Assembly: GCA_021776805.1 (NCBI GenBank)
Contig: JAJFFD010000092.1
Coordinates: 149,858 to 213,857 of the forward strand
Source: Planctomycetota bacterium
GTDB taxonomy: Bacteria; Planctomycetota; UBA1135; UBA2386
Direction: 5' to 3'
Length of the DNA: 64,000 nucleotides
In this document: positions 38,431 through 48,649 of the stretch, piece by piece
Position numbering within the stretch: the first letter of the stretch is position 1
Layout of the letters: each line of letters starts with the position of its first letter
The notes under the pieces: model-generated
The model's input: the letters and a program-made list of their open reading frames with translations, nothing else
Database searches by the model: none
Told to the model about the DNA's origin: nothing
Translations under genes and position numbers: made by a program

Positions 38431-39590
38431 CATAGGAGCAGGCGCTTGACGAAGGGAGTGATGGCATCGGTGGCCAGGCGCTGGGCGAAGGGATTGCCGT
38501 GGTAGTCGCTGCTGTTCACCCAGAGACTCTGACTGTCGTGGCCCGTGAATGTCGGCAGGAGATCGAGACATGGGATCTCCTCCGACTGGCAGAATTCACT
38601 GAACTGCGCATGCATGCTGGCGAATGGGTAGAACTCTCCCGTGCCCGTGCCTTGGAAGAGGGGCCAGATTATGGTCGCCATAGGGATCTCGCGCTGGCGA
38701 CACCAGTCACGGATTTGCCGCAGTGCTTCCTGAGGGCCGCCACCTGCCCAGTAAGTTCCCTGCGGAACGTCCTTGGTGAATGCCGGATCATCCTCGGCGA
38801 GGTCCAGAAGTTCTCGCGTCCAATCTCGGGAGGGATCGAGTCGCATGCGCGGCGGCAGACTGTCCCAGCTGCTGAGGTCACGGATGATCCGCGAATGCCA
38901 CCATGCGAGTTCCGGGTCCGATGCTGTCATCTCGTCGCGCCGGTGATGCGCCAGGCCCTGGTTGACTGGCAGCAAGTCATTGAGACAGATGCTCACCAGA
39001 ACCATGTCGGGTTCGAAGGCTTTGAAGCGTTCCTTCAATCCCCACCAGTACTCATCGACAAAGAGTGTGCCTGCGGCCCCGCAGTTAATGCTGCGGATAT
39101 CTTCGCCCTCCCTACGGAGGTCGCCTTCGAGTTGGCGCACCCAGACATCCTCGACCTTGATGCCCCAGCCGATGGTGAAGGAATCACCCAGGCAGAGGAT
39201 GCGCTCTTGCCCAGGTGGTTTGGGAGCACAAAGTTCCTCCCTCTCCCGGATGCCCTGGCTGTTGTAGCTTACGGGCACGCAACCATGCTCGCCCAGGTAG
39301 GGATTGCTATCTCCCTTGTAGCCGATGTGAAAACTCGTGCCCGGGGTGAAGACCAAGCGCGGCCGTGGGGCCGGCTCGAGGGCTTGCAGCATTCCTCGCT
39401 CACTGGCTTCTTCCGGTCCGATCTCTCGATGCTCTCCATCGTGGTAGACCATCTGGATCGCAGTGGTCTGCACATCCGACGCGAGGGCTCGGTATGCCAG
39501 CTCCGCGATCACGAAGAAGATCGCAAAGCTGCCCACGCAGAGTCCGAGCTTACGAGCGGCCGGAGGTGCCAAAAAATGCGCTCGTGCCAT
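38430..39590 (-). CDS. SGNH/GDSL hydrolase family membrane-anchored protein
   Basis: 'RILCLGDSFTIGWGIKVEDVWVRQLE', N-terminal TM. Confidence 0.75.
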   Translation of the reverse strand: MARAHFLAPPAARKLGLCVGSFAIFFVIAELAYRALASDVQTTAIQMVYHDGEHREIGPEEASERGMLQALEPAPRPRLVFTPGTSFHIGYKGDSNPYLGEHGCVPVSYNSQGIREREELCAPKPPGQERILCLGDSFTIGWGIKVEDVWVRQLEGDLRREGEDIRSINCGAAGTLFVDEYWWGLKERFKAFEPDMVLVSICLNDLLPVNQGLAHHRRDEMTASDPELAWWHSRIIRDLSSWDSLPPRMRLDPSRDWTRELLDLAEDDPAFTKDVPQGTYWAGGGPQEALRQIRDWCRQREIPMATIIWPLFQGTGTGEFYPFASMHAQFSEFCQSEEIPCLDLLPTFTGHDSQSLWVNSSDYHGNPFAQRLATDAITPFVKRLLL

Positions 39591-40866
39591 GGGCTTCGAC
39601 CGCTTCTCCAATCCGATCGAGGGCATGTGCGTAGGCCGCCGTGCGCATGTCGATTTTCGCAGAGGTCATGCGCTCGTAGATCGCATTGAATTCGCGAGAC
39701 ATGATTTCCCGCAGGCGAGTATGAACCTCTTCCTCGGTCCAGTAGTAGCCCGAGCGATTCTGCACCCATTCAAAGTAGCTGACGGTTACGCCGCCGGCGT
39801 TGGCCAGAATGTCGGGGATGACCAGGCTACCCTTCTCCTCGAGACTGCGGTCAGCCTCGGGGGTGACCGGTCCATTCGCCAACTCCACGAGAACCGGTGC
39901 CTTGATCCGACCGGCGTTAACATCGGTGATGGTGTTCTCCAGGGCTGCCGGGGCCAGCACATTCACATCCAACTCCAAGAGTTGCTCGTTGGTGATGCTA
40001 GTGGCCTCGACCGTGTCACAGACCGAGTCTTTGCAGTAGACCGCTTTCAATTCCCGGTTCACGTTTTTGCTGTAGCAGAGGCTGGGCACGTCGAAGCCTT
40101 CCTCGCGATAGATGCCACCACGTGAATCACTGACTGCGACGATCTTGTAGCCGTCGTTGTGGCAAAGGCGCGCGAAGTGCTGCCCGGCGTTGCCAAAGCC
40201 CTGCACGGCAATGGAGATTTCCTTGGGATTCCATCCACGAATACGCTCGAGCTCTTTTAGGCAGTAGTAGCCGCCACGACCAGTTGCGTCGTCTCGACCC
40301 TGGCTACCGCCGAGGGAGATTGGCTTGCCGGTGATGACCGCTGGGGTCTTCTGGCGCTTGATCCGTGAGTACTCGTCCATCATCCAACCCATGATGCGCG
40401 AGTTGGTGTAGACGTCCGGCGCCGGGATGTCCGTGTCTGGCCCGATGAAGTCGGCGATTTGGCGGATGAAGCCACGACTCAGGCGTTCGAGCTCCATGTG
40501 CGAGAGCTCCTTCGGGTTGACCGAGATGCCGCCCTTGCCGCCGCCAAAGGGGATTCCGACCACGGCGCACTTGCAGGTCATCCAGAGGGCGAGAGCCTTC
40601 ACTTCGCTCATGTCCACCTGCGGGTGGTAGCGAATGCCGCCCTTGGTCGGGCCGCGCGTGTCATCGTGACGCACCCGGTAGCCGTCGAAAAGCCGCAGGC
40701 TGCCATCGTCCATTCGGACCGGGACGGCCACGCTTAGAACGGACTTGGGATGCTTGAGACGCTCGATAGCCTCCGGGTGGACCTTGGCGTATTCCTGCGC
40801 CCGGTCCAGGCGTTTGATGGCTTCGGTGAACAAGTCGGTTTGTTGGAGGGGCTCGACTGCACTCAT
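39550..40866 (-). CDS. gdhA: Glu/Leu/Phe/Val dehydrogenase (glutamate dehydrogenase)
   Basis: 'GYRVRHDDTRGPTKGGIRYHPQVD', 'GIPFGGGKGGISVNP', 'DIPAPDVYTNSRIMGWMMDEYS'. Confidence 0.93.
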   Translation of the reverse strand: MSAVEPLQQTDLFTEAIKRLDRAQEYAKVHPEAIERLKHPKSVLSVAVPVRMDDGSLRLFDGYRVRHDDTRGPTKGGIRYHPQVDMSEVKALALWMTCKCAVVGIPFGGGKGGISVNPKELSHMELERLSRGFIRQIADFIGPDTDIPAPDVYTNSRIMGWMMDEYSRIKRQKTPAVITGKPISLGGSQGRDDATGRGGYYCLKELERIRGWNPKEISIAVQGFGNAGQHFARLCHNDGYKIVAVSDSRGGIYREEGFDVPSLCYSKNVNRELKAVYCKDSVCDTVEATSITNEQLLELDVNVLAPAALENTITDVNAGRIKAPVLVELANGPVTPEADRSLEEKGSLVIPDILANAGGVTVSYFEWVQNRSGYYWTEEEVHTRLREIMSREFNAIYERMTSAKIDMRTAAYAHALDRIGEAVEAHGTSAFFGTSGRS

Positions 40867-41011
40867 GTTCGGCATTCTCCCTTGATTGGAGGATTGGGCA
40901 AGGACAGTGCTCCGCATTTATCCGGTTCTTCCGGATGGGCGGCGATCGGCAGCCGAAGGCAGGCGAAGAGCGGAAACCCGCGCTAGCCTGTCAAGGATGC
41001 GGCGTTTGCCT

Positions 41012-43111
41012 TCATGCACCGCTTTCGCCGAAGCGCTCGTAGAGTCTTTCGGCGGCGCGTCGATGCTCCATGGCGGTGCCAATGTCAGCGATGGCCTCGT
41101 GTGCCTCGGCCGTCAGCTCATGGCTACGGGCCAGGTCCCGATGCACCGTTGCCTCGCTGGGATAGCGCCTGGCCATACGCTGCCAATTCACCAGGGCCTG
41201 AGCCAGAGGTTCGAGGGCGTTTCGTGCTCGTCCCAGGTCCATCTGTAGCTCAGCCAGGGCCTCCAAGCTGCGGGCATGATTTGCCCACCAGGATTCTGGA
41301 TGCTGCGAATCCTCCACCAGTTGGGAAAAGCGCTCAACGGAAGCGTTGAGTTCGTCCTCAGCGGAGCTGTGCTCGCCGCTCTCCCGTAGCACCCTGCCGA
41401 GTTCCCGGTGGACTTGTGCGAGGAGGCCGCCCACGTCCTCATCCCGGGGAAGGAGTCGGAGTAGTCGGCTCGCCGCTTTCATGGCGCGCTTCAAAGTTGC
41501 ACGCGAGCGCTCGAGTTCTTTGAGCTCCCGACTGGTGGATGCCAGGTGCAGCAGGGCGTGGATCAGTCGCCCCTGGTAATCACTGCTCTCAGGATCTCGG
41601 GCGACCAGGCTCTCCTCGGCGGAGAGCGCTTGAAGGTTGAAGTCGAGAGCCCGCGGATAGTCGCCCAGGCTCTCGTGAATCGACGCTATGTGATCCAGGG
41701 TGACCGCAAGGTTTGCCAGATAGCCCTGTTCCTCTGGATTCTTCGCTACCAGGCTTCGGTCGATGTTCAGGCAATGCTCATACTGTTCCAGGGCGGCGCG
41801 GTTTTCTCCGCGGGCGGCGAGACCGCCGGCGTAGTCGCTGTGGAATCGTGAGAGATCCGTATGCAATTGATTGGCTTGCGGATGCCTTTTCGCAGCGGCT
41901 TGCAGAATGGCGATGCCTTTCTGGGCGTGGCTTCCTGCCGCCTCCAGCTGGCTCCGGCTCAATTGCAGGAGGGCCGCGCAGAGATGGCAATGGGCGGCGT
42001 TGGCGTGCCAGCGCGGTTCTTCCGGAAAGCGGCTGGATAGCTCGCTGTCGATCTCCAGGGCTGCCATGTAGTGCTCGAGCGCCTGATCCCAATCCTTGCG
42101 AGCTTCGAAGGTGCTACCAAGTACCAGCAGGGAATCGGCTACCTTGAAGCGTTTCTCGGGATCATCGGAGGCATTGCCGGAAATCTGCCGGGTGACCTCA
42201 TGGGCAGCGCGGTACTGCTCGAGGGCAGCTTCTTGATCCCCATCATCCATGGAGAGATCGCCCAGGTCGCGTTGGCTATCGGCGAGTTGCACTGCCCACT
42301 CCTCGGGGACACCCGGACTCTTGGCCAGATGCAAACGTATCTCCAGAGCGGCTTCCGCGTGCTTGCGGGCGGTCTTGCGATCCCCCTTGCGCAGGAGCGC
42401 GTCGTAGAGATTCTCGTGATCGGTGGCCAGGCAATACTGGGCGTAGCTGTCTGCCGGTTCCTGGGCAACCAGGTCGTGATTGAGGCGAAGGGACTCGCGA
42501 TGGTGCGTCAGGGAATCATGCACCTGGCCGGTCTCTGCATAGTGGTGGCCGATCGCGTTGTGTGCCAGAGCCAGGGCGGTTGCAGTCTTGCTGGATCCCC
42601 CGCTCAGCTTATGGACAGCTTCTGCGCAGGCCAGACTGATGCGGTAGTGCCCGAAGGATGCGTCGAGGTCGCCACTGTCATCAAGGGCGATAGCTAGCTG
42701 GCCATGACAGGCTCCCAAGACTTCTGTGATGCGCTGGTCTTCCCGTGCTTCCGCGCCCAGGGATTCGATCAGAGTGATGGCTCGCTGGTAGGTCGGAATC
42801 GCCTCCTGCCCGAGGCCTTGAGAGAGCTTGCCGGAGGCCTTTCTTCCTAGCAGTTCGATGTGCAATTCGAAGGCGCTCGGGTCTGGTGGCTGCTCCGCCA
42901 GAAACTGATCGCAAAAGCGCAGCCCGCGATCGTAGATTTCGTCCGCGTCATCTTGCCGACCCTGTTGGCCGAGGAGTTCACCAAGAGCAATGAAGTGCCG
43001 AATGAGTTCACGGCCGATGGTCTCCGGGATTGCTGATTCGCCGAGAGCTTCTTCCGCAGCAGCGATCTTGTCGCGCAGCTCCCGCTCGCTCGGGTTCGTC
43101 GCATTCTTCAT
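41012..43111 (-). CDS. TPR repeat protein
   Basis: 699 aa, many ~42-aa TPR-like repeats. Confidence 0.8.
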   Translation of the reverse strand: MKNATNPSERELRDKIAAAEEALGESAIPETIGRELIRHFIALGELLGQQGRQDDADEIYDRGLRFCDQFLAEQPPDPSAFELHIELLGRKASGKLSQGLGQEAIPTYQRAITLIESLGAEAREDQRITEVLGACHGQLAIALDDSGDLDASFGHYRISLACAEAVHKLSGGSSKTATALALAHNAIGHHYAETGQVHDSLTHHRESLRLNHDLVAQEPADSYAQYCLATDHENLYDALLRKGDRKTARKHAEAALEIRLHLAKSPGVPEEWAVQLADSQRDLGDLSMDDGDQEAALEQYRAAHEVTRQISGNASDDPEKRFKVADSLLVLGSTFEARKDWDQALEHYMAALEIDSELSSRFPEEPRWHANAAHCHLCAALLQLSRSQLEAAGSHAQKGIAILQAAAKRHPQANQLHTDLSRFHSDYAGGLAARGENRAALEQYEHCLNIDRSLVAKNPEEQGYLANLAVTLDHIASIHESLGDYPRALDFNLQALSAEESLVARDPESSDYQGRLIHALLHLASTSRELKELERSRATLKRAMKAASRLLRLLPRDEDVGGLLAQVHRELGRVLRESGEHSSAEDELNASVERFSQLVEDSQHPESWWANHARSLEALAELQMDLGRARNALEPLAQALVNWQRMARRYPSEATVHRDLARSHELTAEAHEAIADIGTAMEHRRAAERLYERFGESGA

Positions 43112-43147
43112 GACTGGGAACTCATCATCGCGCAGCAGCGGTGTTCT

Positions 43148-44596
43148 TCAAGTTTGTTGATCCTCGTCCGCTGAGTTCAGTAGGCGCTCGAGCCGCGGCA
43201 GATCGAGATCCACCCGCAGAGCCTTGGCATGATCAGCTAGTACCTTCCCAGGTGCCAGTCCCTTTGGCTTGCTTACGTGTTTGGCCTGGGTATAGATGAC
43301 CTCGGCGATGGGCTCGCCCCTGGACTTGCTGAAGTGCACGGCCAGGGTTCCTGCGTCTAGAAGGGAGTCGAGACTTGCAGTCTTACCCTTTGGTAGCCTC
43401 AGCAGCACATGGCTGCCGGCTTGGCCGCGACCGATGTGAAACCAAAGGTCATTGCCGCGAGCCAGAGAGGTGCTCAGTCGGTCGTTCTGACGGTTGTTCC
43501 TGCCAATCAGGATGAGATAGCCCTCAGTCGAAACAGCGCGCCGCAGGTTTTCGCCCTTGGTCATCTTACGAATGCGTGCTTCTTCGGGCTTTGGGCGCGC
43601 CTTGGGAGTCTCCAGGCCCAAGTCCAGCAGCTCCCTGGTGATGTGCTCAGCATCCAGGGTCTCGGTGGCAGAGAAGCGGGCTTGAGCAGCAAGGAATTGA
43701 GTCTCTTGCGCCTTCAGCTGTCGCAGGCGTTCTTCGGCGATGGGCAGGCCGTCCTCGTACTTGCGGGCCTTCTTGTAGAGGGCCTCAGCCTGCGACTGGA
43801 TGCTGCGACCCGGCTGCAGCTTGATTCGGATCTGCTCCCCAGCTTGGTTTGGATTCTCGACCAGGAGTTCGGTTGCCGTCTTCTTAGCTGCGAAACCGAA
43901 GGCCAGGAGAAGGTCAGCTCTTTGGCGGAGCTTGGCTGCGTCCAACATGGCCAGGCGCTGGGTTTCAAGGCCCGCGATCTGCGCCCTCAGCTTGCGAAAC
44001 GCCTTGTCCAAGCGCCGCTTTGCCTGGGTGAAGAGGCGGGAGCCTTCCTCCTCTTGATCGGATTCGGAGTAGGCGCGATCGATGCTGGCAAGGATGGGCG
44101 GGGGGAAGCGGCTCGCGAGCTCGGGTCTGGATCCCGGACTGTGGCCAGGTGCCGCATAGACCCCGCCGATACGCATGGGCTGACCACTTCGCTTGGCAAG
44201 GCGGGAAAGAACCAACATCCGACCGGCGGCATTGGTGAGCGTCCAGAAACCGCGCAGGCCAAAGAGCTCGACCTCGAGGTGCAGCCGCTCGGACTCGGCA
44301 GCGAAGAGGATCCGGCAGCGTTGTTCGCCATCCACGGTCTCGCAGCCGGCGAAGCGCTTGCCGACCAAGCTTTGTTTGACCTGGTCGATTCTCGGGCCGG
44401 ATGCCCATGCAGTCTTGGGCCAGCGCCGATTGGTCAGGCACACCCGAGCCCGGGTCCTGCCCATGGCAATGTGCAGGGCTGCAGAAGCATGCACCTCCCC
44501 ATCTGGCCGACGCATGTAGATCAGCAGATCCTCACTATCCCTGGGCTGGGCAGCATCGCGAACCACCATGCCGCCCAGGGCCGCATCGAGCTCCAC
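43148..44596 (-). CDS. NFACT family protein (RqcH/Rqc2-like)
   Basis: 'GYLILIGRNNRQNDRLSTSLARGNDLWFHIGRGQAGSHVLLRLPKGK...AVHFSKSRG...VIYTQAKHVSKPKGLAPG'; N-terminal start uncertain. Confidence 0.82.
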   Translation of the reverse strand: MELDAALGGMVVRDAAQPRDSEDLLIYMRRPDGEVHASAALHIAMGRTRARVCLTNRRWPKTAWASGPRIDQVKQSLVGKRFAGCETVDGEQRCRILFAAESERLHLEVELFGLRGFWTLTNAAGRMLVLSRLAKRSGQPMRIGGVYAAPGHSPGSRPELASRFPPPILASIDRAYSESDQEEEGSRLFTQAKRRLDKAFRKLRAQIAGLETQRLAMLDAAKLRQRADLLLAFGFAAKKTATELLVENPNQAGEQIRIKLQPGRSIQSQAEALYKKARKYEDGLPIAEERLRQLKAQETQFLAAQARFSATETLDAEHITRELLDLGLETPKARPKPEEARIRKMTKGENLRRAVSTEGYLILIGRNNRQNDRLSTSLARGNDLWFHIGRGQAGSHVLLRLPKGKTASLDSLLDAGTLAVHFSKSRGEPIAEVIYTQAKHVSKPKGLAPGKVLADHAKALRVDLDLPRLERLLNSADEDQQT

Positions 44597-44667
44597 CAGG
44601 GCCAGAGCCAGTTCCTGCGCGCTCAGCCCTGAGCAGGGCTTGGGCGATGCTGCCGAGCTGCCATTCC

Positions 44668-45129
44668 TCAGAGTTCGTCTTCCGGATCGTAGATCCAGCG
44701 GAAGGCGTCGAGCTGATAGTCCAAGGTGCCTTCCGCAAAGAATAGGGAGAGCTCTCGCTGGGCAGCTTCGGGACTGTCCGAACCGTGAATCAGGTTGAAG
44801 GAGCGGCTGACTCCGAAATCCCCACGGATGGTCCCTGGATCAGCATCGCTACCGAAGGTCGCACCCATCATCTTGCGCGCGATGGCGATGGCAGAGATGC
44901 CCTCCAAGGCTATGGCGACCACCGGCGCGCTAGTCATGAAGCGAACCAGGCCCTTATAGAAGGGGCGCTCCTTGTGCGCCTCGTAGTGCTGAGCAGCAAG
45001 TTCCGGGGTGATCTTCATCAGCTTGAGGCCGACGATTTTCAGACCCTTGTTTTCGAAGCGGGTGAGAATGCTGCCTGCGAGCCCTCGTTGTAGGGCATCC
45101 GGCTTGAGTAGAATGAGAGTCCGTTCCAT
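44668..45129 (-). CDS. ndk: nucleoside diphosphate kinase
   Basis: 'MERTLILLKPDALQRGLAG' and active-site 'SRSFNLIHGSDSPEAAQREL'. Confidence 0.95.
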   Translation of the reverse strand: MERTLILLKPDALQRGLAGSILTRFENKGLKIVGLKLMKITPELAAQHYEAHKERPFYKGLVRFMTSAPVVAIALEGISAIAIARKMMGATFGSDADPGTIRGDFGVSRSFNLIHGSDSPEAAQRELSLFFAEGTLDYQLDAFRWIYDPEDEL

Positions 45130-45141
45130 TGCTCAATCAGG

Positions 45142-45780
45142 TTGAAAAGTGGCCCAATGGTAACCAGCACCTTGAATCGCCTCCTTGGCTTTCTGGCTTT
45201 GTTTCTGCTGAGCTGCTCGAGCACCTCCAGCGAATGGAATTCCATCCGGAAGGCCCGTGCGGCCCAGGCCGTGGAGGAGGGGGACGCGGAGCTCCGGCGC
45301 GTGCGCCGGGAGCTGCAGCGCATCGATCTGGAGATCGAGGAAGCGAGGGCGGTCGAGCGTCTGAAGTCCGCTGAGCTTCAGGAGCTGCGGCTCAAGCAGG
45401 ACAAAGATTCGCGCCAGCTCGGTGAGCAGCTGCGAATCCTCCGCGCCCTCGAGGAAGATCTGGCCAGTAGTTCCGCCAGGCGAACAGAGATCGACGCGGC
45501 CCTGGCCGACCTGGTCGCCCTCGAAGCACGCTTTGCTGAACGACAGGCTCTGGAAACGGAGCTTGGCGCCAAGCTAAAGAGCCTCGAGTCTGCCGTGCAG
45601 GAGCTCGAGAAGAGAGTGGTGGCGCGAGAAGCAGAATTGACCCTGCGACGTCAGGAGCTGGAGGCTCGCTTCGCAGACTTGGGGCCGGCCATCGAGCAGA
45701 TTCAGGCAGCGATCGATCGGGCCAAGGCCTTGCAGACTGTGCCGGAGAAGCAGGCGGAAAAGCCGGGCGAAAAGAAGTAG
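45142..45780 (+). CDS. coiled-coil lipoprotein of unknown function
   Basis: Lipobox 'LFLLSCSSTSS' followed by long Glu/Arg/Leu heptad-like coiled coil. Confidence 0.65.
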   Translation: MKSGPMVTSTLNRLLGFLALFLLSCSSTSSEWNSIRKARAAQAVEEGDAELRRVRRELQRIDLEIEEARAVERLKSAELQELRLKQDKDSRQLGEQLRILRALEEDLASSSARRTEIDAALADLVALEARFAERQALETELGAKLKSLESAVQELEKRVVAREAELTLRRQELEARFADLGPAIEQIQAAIDRAKALQTVPEKQAEKPGEKK

Positions 45781-45788
45781 ACACCGAT

Positions 45789-47312
45789 CTAGCGCAGCTT
45801 GAGCCGAGCTAAGGCAGCTTCAATCACCTCGCTGGCCGAGCGGTCTGCGTCATTGGCTTCGACCAGGACCAGGATCTCCGCATCCAGGGCGAGCCGAAGG
45901 CTACGCCGTGCGTCCTTGCCGGCGATTTCTCCTGCCACCTCGACCCTGCGAACCTCAGGCCAGCCAGCCATGGCAAGCTCCCTGCCCTCTTGCCAACCAT
46001 CATCCGCCAGGATGCGCATGCCAGAACTCTTCAGGCTCGAAGACAGCATCATGTCCGCAGCATCCTGGGTCCATGCCTCGGTACCCTGCGGGGGCTGCAT
46101 GCCCTGGTAGCGCATGTATGCCTCACTGTCTGGGCAGTGGTAGGTGATTTGAAAGCGATGCCAGTCTGGGGATCGTGAGCCCTTCCAGCCAGATGGACCG
46201 CTGAACTGGACGAGATCGTCAACGAAATCTGCGCCCTCGAGCTTGCCGATGAGGTGACTCGGACGATCCCCCGTCGGGACATAGCCGGGGGAAAAGATCG
46301 GATCGATGAGCTCGAAGCTGCTCAGCACATTCTCGATCTCAGGCATGCGATCCTGCACGGTCTGCGCCGGTCCCTCAACGGCCATGAGGTATTTGATCGG
46401 TCCGTAAACCGCGAGTCGAAGCAAGGAGCAGCGCCCGTCGGCGTGCTGGACGTCGACTTGAGCACCCTCGAGGCCGACCGGCGCCGGCATGCGACCCGGT
46501 CCATAGGCCGGTGGCAGCCAGTCGCTGACCTCGCTGGCAACTTCGCCGTAGCTGAGTTCTGTGAGGGTGTCGGCGGCTGGGTTCACATTCTCCTGCACGT
46601 GCACGGAGAGATCGATGCTGAGGTCGTAGTAGAGAGAGTAGAAGGAGATGGACTCGAGGCAGCCGACGCGCAGGTTGTTATGGGGAACGAGAAGCCAATC
46701 CTGCCGGGCCTGGATGCGGTAGTTGCATGCCAGGCAATTGAAGACCCCGGGCTCCTCCTGCTGCAGCAGGCTTTGCAAGTGCTTCGCGTCGACCTCGACC
46801 TGGAAGAGCGCATAGCTTGCATTGCCAAAGCGGCTGCAGACCAGGAAGGCGGCCTCACGGCTATTGATCTTCTCTTCGGATCCACTTCGGATCTCTGAAC
46901 TCACCAGGGCGATGGAGCGATCCCCAACCTGGCGAAAGGACACGATCTTGGAGCGCCTGGTAAGAGACTGGCTCATGGGGGGCTCCCCGCTCAGCAAAGG
47001 CCGGAGTCTCCGGGCGAGGAGCTTCAAAGCCTCGCCATGCAGGGGCCGGAAGAGAGCCATGTAGGCGGCGAGATCCCCGGCGTTGAAGGCCTTGTCCAGA
47101 CCCTCGAGAATGCGGCCAACGGTTGCCTCTGAGGGGGGTGCTGCGGCTAGCTCGGAGGCTGCGCTGGCGACGCCTTCCCCGGGGCTGTGCATCTGCTCTC
47201 CCTGCGAGGCGGTGATTGCGGCGAGGATCAGGCTGGCCAAGACAAAGACAGCTAGGAATACCCAGGTGAGTGTCCTGCTCTCGCGACCCGCTCCGGGAAT
47301 GGGGTCAGTCAT
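45789..47312 (-). CDS. hypothetical single-pass membrane/extracytoplasmic protein in sigma-factor gene cluster
   Basis: Start MTDPIPGAGRESRTLTWVFLAVFVLASLILAAI; overlaps anti-sigma-like ORF by 8 nt. Confidence 0.65.
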   Translation of the reverse strand: MTDPIPGAGRESRTLTWVFLAVFVLASLILAAITASQGEQMHSPGEGVASAASELAAAPPSEATVGRILEGLDKAFNAGDLAAYMALFRPLHGEALKLLARRLRPLLSGEPPMSQSLTRRSKIVSFRQVGDRSIALVSSEIRSGSEEKINSREAAFLVCSRFGNASYALFQVEVDAKHLQSLLQQEEPGVFNCLACNYRIQARQDWLLVPHNNLRVGCLESISFYSLYYDLSIDLSVHVQENVNPAADTLTELSYGEVASEVSDWLPPAYGPGRMPAPVGLEGAQVDVQHADGRCSLLRLAVYGPIKYLMAVEGPAQTVQDRMPEIENVLSSFELIDPIFSPGYVPTGDRPSHLIGKLEGADFVDDLVQFSGPSGWKGSRSPDWHRFQITYHCPDSEAYMRYQGMQPPQGTEAWTQDAADMMLSSSLKSSGMRILADDGWQEGRELAMAGWPEVRRVEVAGEIAGKDARRSLRLALDAEILVLVEANDADRSASEVIEAALARLKLR

Positions 47313-47937
47313 CGCCGCCTCTCGAGTTCTGGCGGATGAAGATCTGCAGAGCGTCCGGAGCTTCGAAGCGCACACCCGACTCTGACTGGCGTTGCAAGCT
47401 GGTGCCCCAGAAGACGGGGCTGAGGTCTTGGGCTGAGGCGGGGGCGATGGGCTCCAGTCGCGAGAGGCTGAGGGACCACTGCAGTCCAAAGGCGAGGAGC
47501 AGAGCTGCCGCCGCGGTCAACATCCGGCCTTGCCAGAGGCCTGGGCGAGTGTGAATACTGCCACTCTGCTGCCCCAAGGCTGCAAGAGTGCGATCGACGA
47601 AGCTGCTACTCGGTTCCGGGGTGGAGAACTTGCGTAGCAGCTGGCGCCATTCGGACTGTCGCCAATTGCGGTCCGCCTGGACTCGAGCTTCGAGCTTGCT
47701 GACGAAGTCCAAAGAGGGCTCCGGCGTGCGGTAGCTGGCAAGAAGTTCTGCCGGGATTTGAACTTCGTCGACATGCTCGGCTTCTGCCGAGATCTGTTCC
47801 TGGTCGGCGAGCACGCGAAGATAACAGGATTGGACGAAGCCCGCTGAGACCTCGAGTTCGTCAGCTGCACGGAGGATCTCCTCAGGGAAGCCCTCCTGAT
47901 TCGTCTGGTCTTCGAATTGCTCTTCCTTGTCCGTCAT
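47305..47937 (-). CDS. putative anti-sigma factor-like membrane protein
   Basis: Follows ECF sigma gene; acidic N-terminus, single TM; internal repeat TPEPSxxFV. Confidence 0.5.
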   Translation of the reverse strand: MTDKEEQFEDQTNQEGFPEEILRAADELEVSAGFVQSCYLRVLADQEQISAEAEHVDEVQIPAELLASYRTPEPSLDFVSKLEARVQADRNWRQSEWRQLLRKFSTPEPSSSFVDRTLAALGQQSGSIHTRPGLWQGRMLTAAAALLLAFGLQWSLSLSRLEPIAPASAQDLSPVFWGTSLQRQSESGVRFEAPDALQIFIRQNSRGGDD

Positions 47938-47947
47938 CGTTCAGGCC

Positions 47948-48532
47948 TCATGTGCCGGTTCTCATGTAAGGGGCGAGGCGATGGCGAAGAGATTCTTTGG
48001 CGCGGTGTAGGCGCGACTTGACGGTTCCCTCGGAGACACCTGTCACGCGGGAGATCGAGCCATAGTCGAGACCTTCGTACTCGCGGAGGATGAAGACCAT
48101 GCGTTGATCTTCGCCCAGCTGCTCGAGGGCTTCCTCGATCTTCAGTCCGAGCTCCTGGTTCTCAGCTTTGTAGACCGGCTCTGAGGCCGCTGGGTCCGGC
48201 AGGCTGATCTGGCCCTCGCCTTCATCTCGGGATGAGAGGGAGGAGCTGGGCAGTCGCTTCTTCTTGAGTACGTCAAAGCAGTGGTTGCGGACGAAGGTGA
48301 AGATCCAGGTGGTGAACTTCACCCCGCGTTCCGGATCGAAGCGCTCGATCGAACGGAAGATCTTCATGAAGATGTCCTGGGCGATGTCTTCGACTTCCGA
48401 CTGGAAGCGACTGCCTAGGAATCGATAGATCGTGGCGATCACCGGCCTGTGCAGGAACTCGATGATTTCCCTGGTGGCCTGCTCATCCCCTTGTTGGGCG
48501 CGGGCTATGGTCTCTGGATTAAGGTCCGTCAC
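47948..48532 (-). CDS. ECF-type RNA polymerase sigma-70 family factor
   Basis: 'FQSEVEDIAQDIFMKIFRSIERFDPERGVKFTTWIFTFVRNHCFDVLKKK', 'VFILREYEGLDYGSISRVTGVSEGTVKSRLHRAKESLR'. Confidence 0.93.
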   Translation of the reverse strand: MTDLNPETIARAQQGDEQATREIIEFLHRPVIATIYRFLGSRFQSEVEDIAQDIFMKIFRSIERFDPERGVKFTTWIFTFVRNHCFDVLKKKRLPSSSLSSRDEGEGQISLPDPAASEPVYKAENQELGLKIEEALEQLGEDQRMVFILREYEGLDYGSISRVTGVSEGTVKSRLHRAKESLRHRLAPYMRTGT

Positions 48533-48649
48533 GTGGGTCCAGCTTGGGCGCCTTCTTGGCAGGGGAGCCGCAAAAGTTCCGCGAATTATGGCCCTTTGCG
48601 GTCCCCTGGGCTCCCTAGATCCCTCGGGAAGGGCAGAACTTCGGGGCGA

